Assembly (NCBI GenBank): GCA_025617745.1
Contig: CM046859.1
Coordinates: 28,695,371-28,759,370, forward strand
Length of the DNA: 64,000 nucleotides
Source: Heliocidaris erythrogramma
Taxonomy: Eukaryota; Echinodermata; Echinoidea; Camarodonta; Echinometridae
Reading direction: 5' to 3'
The translations under genes were made by a program, and so were the position numbers. The notes under the pieces were generated by a model that saw only the letters and a program-made list of their open reading frames with translations, was not told the DNA's origin and did not search any database. This document shows, one piece after another, positions 61,675-64,000 of this stretch. The first letter of the stretch is position 1, and each line of letters starts with the position of its first letter.

Positions 61675-64000
61675 AGTCAGATCGACCTTTATTTGATATA
61701 TTTTTGTGTCCATGGTGGACCCACAGGCAGAGAAATATGCCCCTTTCATTTTTAAAAATTCTCCAGAGCTACACGCCAACAGTGGAACAAAGACCTTAAT
61801 ATAAATTATAACCATTCATGCTGTTGGCAAGGTATAACAAGTACCTACAAACCACATGCAGATTTGCAATAATACAAACACTTTTGACATAATCTAGTGA
61901 AACACCAAATGTACAGTTTCATGAACATCACAAATAATTCTGTTTTTGAACTCATCAATTCTAAATAATCATCTTTTAAAATGTTTTTACCTCAACAACC
62001 TTTTAGTTTACCCCTGTTTCCTGACATGTACATCACTGCCTCAATAATACAAGAAGAAAAAACAAATCATAATAAACATCAAAGATTTTTTTTTTCTCAT
62101 TTTTTTTAAAGATATTCACACTTTACAATGATAATTGTGGCTATAGTGCAACAAAGTGTTTTGCTAGAAATATACAGTGTTGATTAAAAACCTTTATGGT
62201 ACTTTATTTACTTCTTTGACTTGTACAATACGTTGAAGTTCATGTGCGTTGACACGACGTGACCCTTTTCAACTTAACAAGCACACGACAGTGTGGCCAC
62301 TACTTCCTCTTCCAATTAAAAAAAACAATATTGAGAATACAAAGTCGAATAGAAATATCTACATTTCTTGAGCTATACAAAAAACCAAATCCATATAAAT
62401 GCAATATTTTAGAGGCTACGGTGGTTTCCTAATGTGCACAATTTCTAGAGCTGATATATGTCTGGAAAAGCTATGATGTATAGGCCTACAGTGATGGTTT
62501 TAGGAAAGTTCCCACTGCACAGCTTCACTGTCACTATTATCTTGGTGGTGCATAGCCCCATTTTAGCTGACTTCATACAGGAGATTCCTATCTGTAAAGT
62601 GTCTGAAAATTTAGAGCATGCATCAAGTTCAATACAATGTATAGTGGAAGGTACATGTAATACAACTAATGGTAGATGGTAGACAGTGTATAGTGATGAT
62701 ATTGAAATAACCCTTCATAGACACTCAACATCATGCTGAGCAGTGGGAACACTACATAGTAGTTTCTAGTTTTAATACACATAGTTTAATGTATAATAAG
62801 CACCACATGACAAAAAAACACTGAAGTAAAGTCCTGTTGAATACAACCCAAAGGCCTGTTTCCATGGCTGCCATGTATCAATAGTGGCACAATTTGGAGG
62901 CTGCACACGCACCGACAGATGTGCAGTGCGCAATAATAGCCATTGGACAGCTTGCATGTGCAAAACCACAGACAGATAACATGTTATAACAATTAGGAAC
63001 AGCAGCAATGCTAACACGCTGATAGGATGATGCAAACATCAACAATGGCATGTCTAATACGACAGAATTGAATAGCATGAAGTATGTGATAATTTCGTAA
63101 TGTATGTAAAGCTATCCATTCCTGTTCCAACGGGAGGAGAACGTTTGGTGAATTTTCAACGGAGAGGAGCTATATATGAAAACGGGTTCAAACATTAAAT
63201 TTGACCATATATAATTTAGATAATGTACTTATCATTTATATTCTTAAATGAAAATTAAGTTAAATGCACATAACCAATACATGAAAAAAAATTCAATCTT
63301 CTGATGCATGTATCTGCCAAATATATCCATTGAAAATTCTTGAAAATATCCTATTAAAGTTGCCTTTTAACAGATACAAAACTTAAAAGTAAAAGCAATT
63401 GTGAGTTAAGATAGACACTATCTAGGCACAAACATTACTTTAAGAATGCCCCTTCATTCTCTCAGAACATTATGCTCATGTCAGTGAAAAAAAAACATGT
63501 CCTCTTTAATACACAAACAGGGAAAAATCAAAACTTTGGAACATATACAGCTAAAATACGGACATCCATTTCCAGGTGCCTATCGTGTGATCGTGTGTTT
63601 CAGCCATGGCCTAAACATACAGTCACCGAAAACGGAATCATTATCCAACAAACGCGTGGTATCTTTATAATCCTAAACTTAAATGGAAGAATGATGGTGA
63701 ATTGAATGAAATACAAGTGCAAATCTGCATCTTGCCAGCAAGATAAGTCATGCAAGGTATGGGCCAGGAAAGTGACGACATAAAAAGGTTTACATGATTG
63801 AGTACAGACTAGCTCTTGTCATTTCTAGTAGGACTTAAACATGCTTGTACGTGCATCTATAGAGATTGATGGATCACTGTACCTAAATGCTTGTGCATGT
63901 CCCACATTATGTACCCTCTGCATCCTCTAATTGTGTTTGCATTGTGCTTAAGTGTCTGAGGCTGGTGTATAGACATACGCAGACAATAATCTATAATAAT
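61675..64000 (-). other. Possible 3' UTR of a minus-strand gene beyond the right edge
   Basis: On the minus strand CAAATAAAGG lies at about 61688-61697. The 2.3 kb to its right are AT-rich, repeat-poor and uninterrupted by MITEs, unlike most of the window. No coding exon is seen. This is a weak inference. Confidence 0.25.

Noticed and set aside
62458-63035. Short hydrophobic ORFs near the right edge
   Set aside because: No homology and no consistent gene structure. The region looks more like 3' UTR or intergenic DNA.
1-64000. CRISPR arrays, operons, ribosome-binding sites, prophage
   Set aside because: Tandem repeats here have no unique equal-length spacers, and all genes are eukaryotic with introns or eukaryotic homologues.

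Overview
This is nuclear DNA from an animal, most likely an invertebrate deuterostome such as a sea urchin. The evidence is: genes split by GT-AG introns; two housekeeping genes whose proteins align well with vertebrate relatives (Nup155 and ASF1); AATAAA signals; and a dense load of CR1/L2-like, RTE-like and Ty3/gypsy retroelements, tRNA-derived repeats and many short inverted-repeat DNA transposons. Long poly-G/poly-C tracts are frequent. Nothing bacterial (operons, RBS, CRISPR) is present. The species is inferred from overall character, not from a diagnostic marker.

Region 1 (1-25.5 kb, minus strand): the 5' part of the nucleoporin gene nup155. I resolve 18 coding exons, all joining in phase, for 811 codons from the start codon at 24812 down to exon 18 (550-683). 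The gene continues off the left edge. Its introns carry many insertions: a young RTE-like LINE (2736-5132) flanked by identical 345-bp direct repeats, a tRNA-headed SINE, L2/CR1 LINE tails, pogo-like MITEs with TA duplications, large foldback elements (one nested in another), a 560-bp GAA tract, and partial tandem copies of coding exon 13 on both sides of the real exon.

Region 2 (25.5-34.2 kb): intergenic repeats. They include a decayed CR1-like LINE, a large nested palindrome, a 203-bp MITE with 23-bp terminal inverted repeats, an 8-bp target duplication and a telomere-like (CCCTAA)n core, G-rich repeats, a three-unit tandem array of tRNA-Lys-like sequences, and a 586-bp foldback element with TTAA duplications.

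Region 3 (34.2-36.9 kb, minus strand): an intact single-exon ORF of 628 residues related to FEM1 ankyrin proteins, with a frameshifted fragment of a paralogue about 0.4 kb upstream.

Region 4 (37-50 kb): more foldback elements, a broken Ty3/gypsy element with a recognisable 5-bp target duplication (41860-44960), a four-unit tandem repeat and further MITEs and hairpins.

Region 5 (50.3-54.4 kb, plus strand): a complete four-exon gene for the histone chaperone ASF1 (220 residues). The 3' UTR ends in a 370-bp block that recurs 7 kb downstream. Between the two copies lie an eight-unit satellite-like array, a dispersed repeat also found at three other places in the window, and two MITEs of a three-copy family. 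The last 2.3 kb may be the 3' UTR of a minus-strand gene lying off the right edge.

The three host genes (nuclear pore, histone chaperone, putative ubiquitin-ligase receptor) have no evident shared pathway. The dominant theme is the variety of inverted-repeat elements that have settled in and between them.
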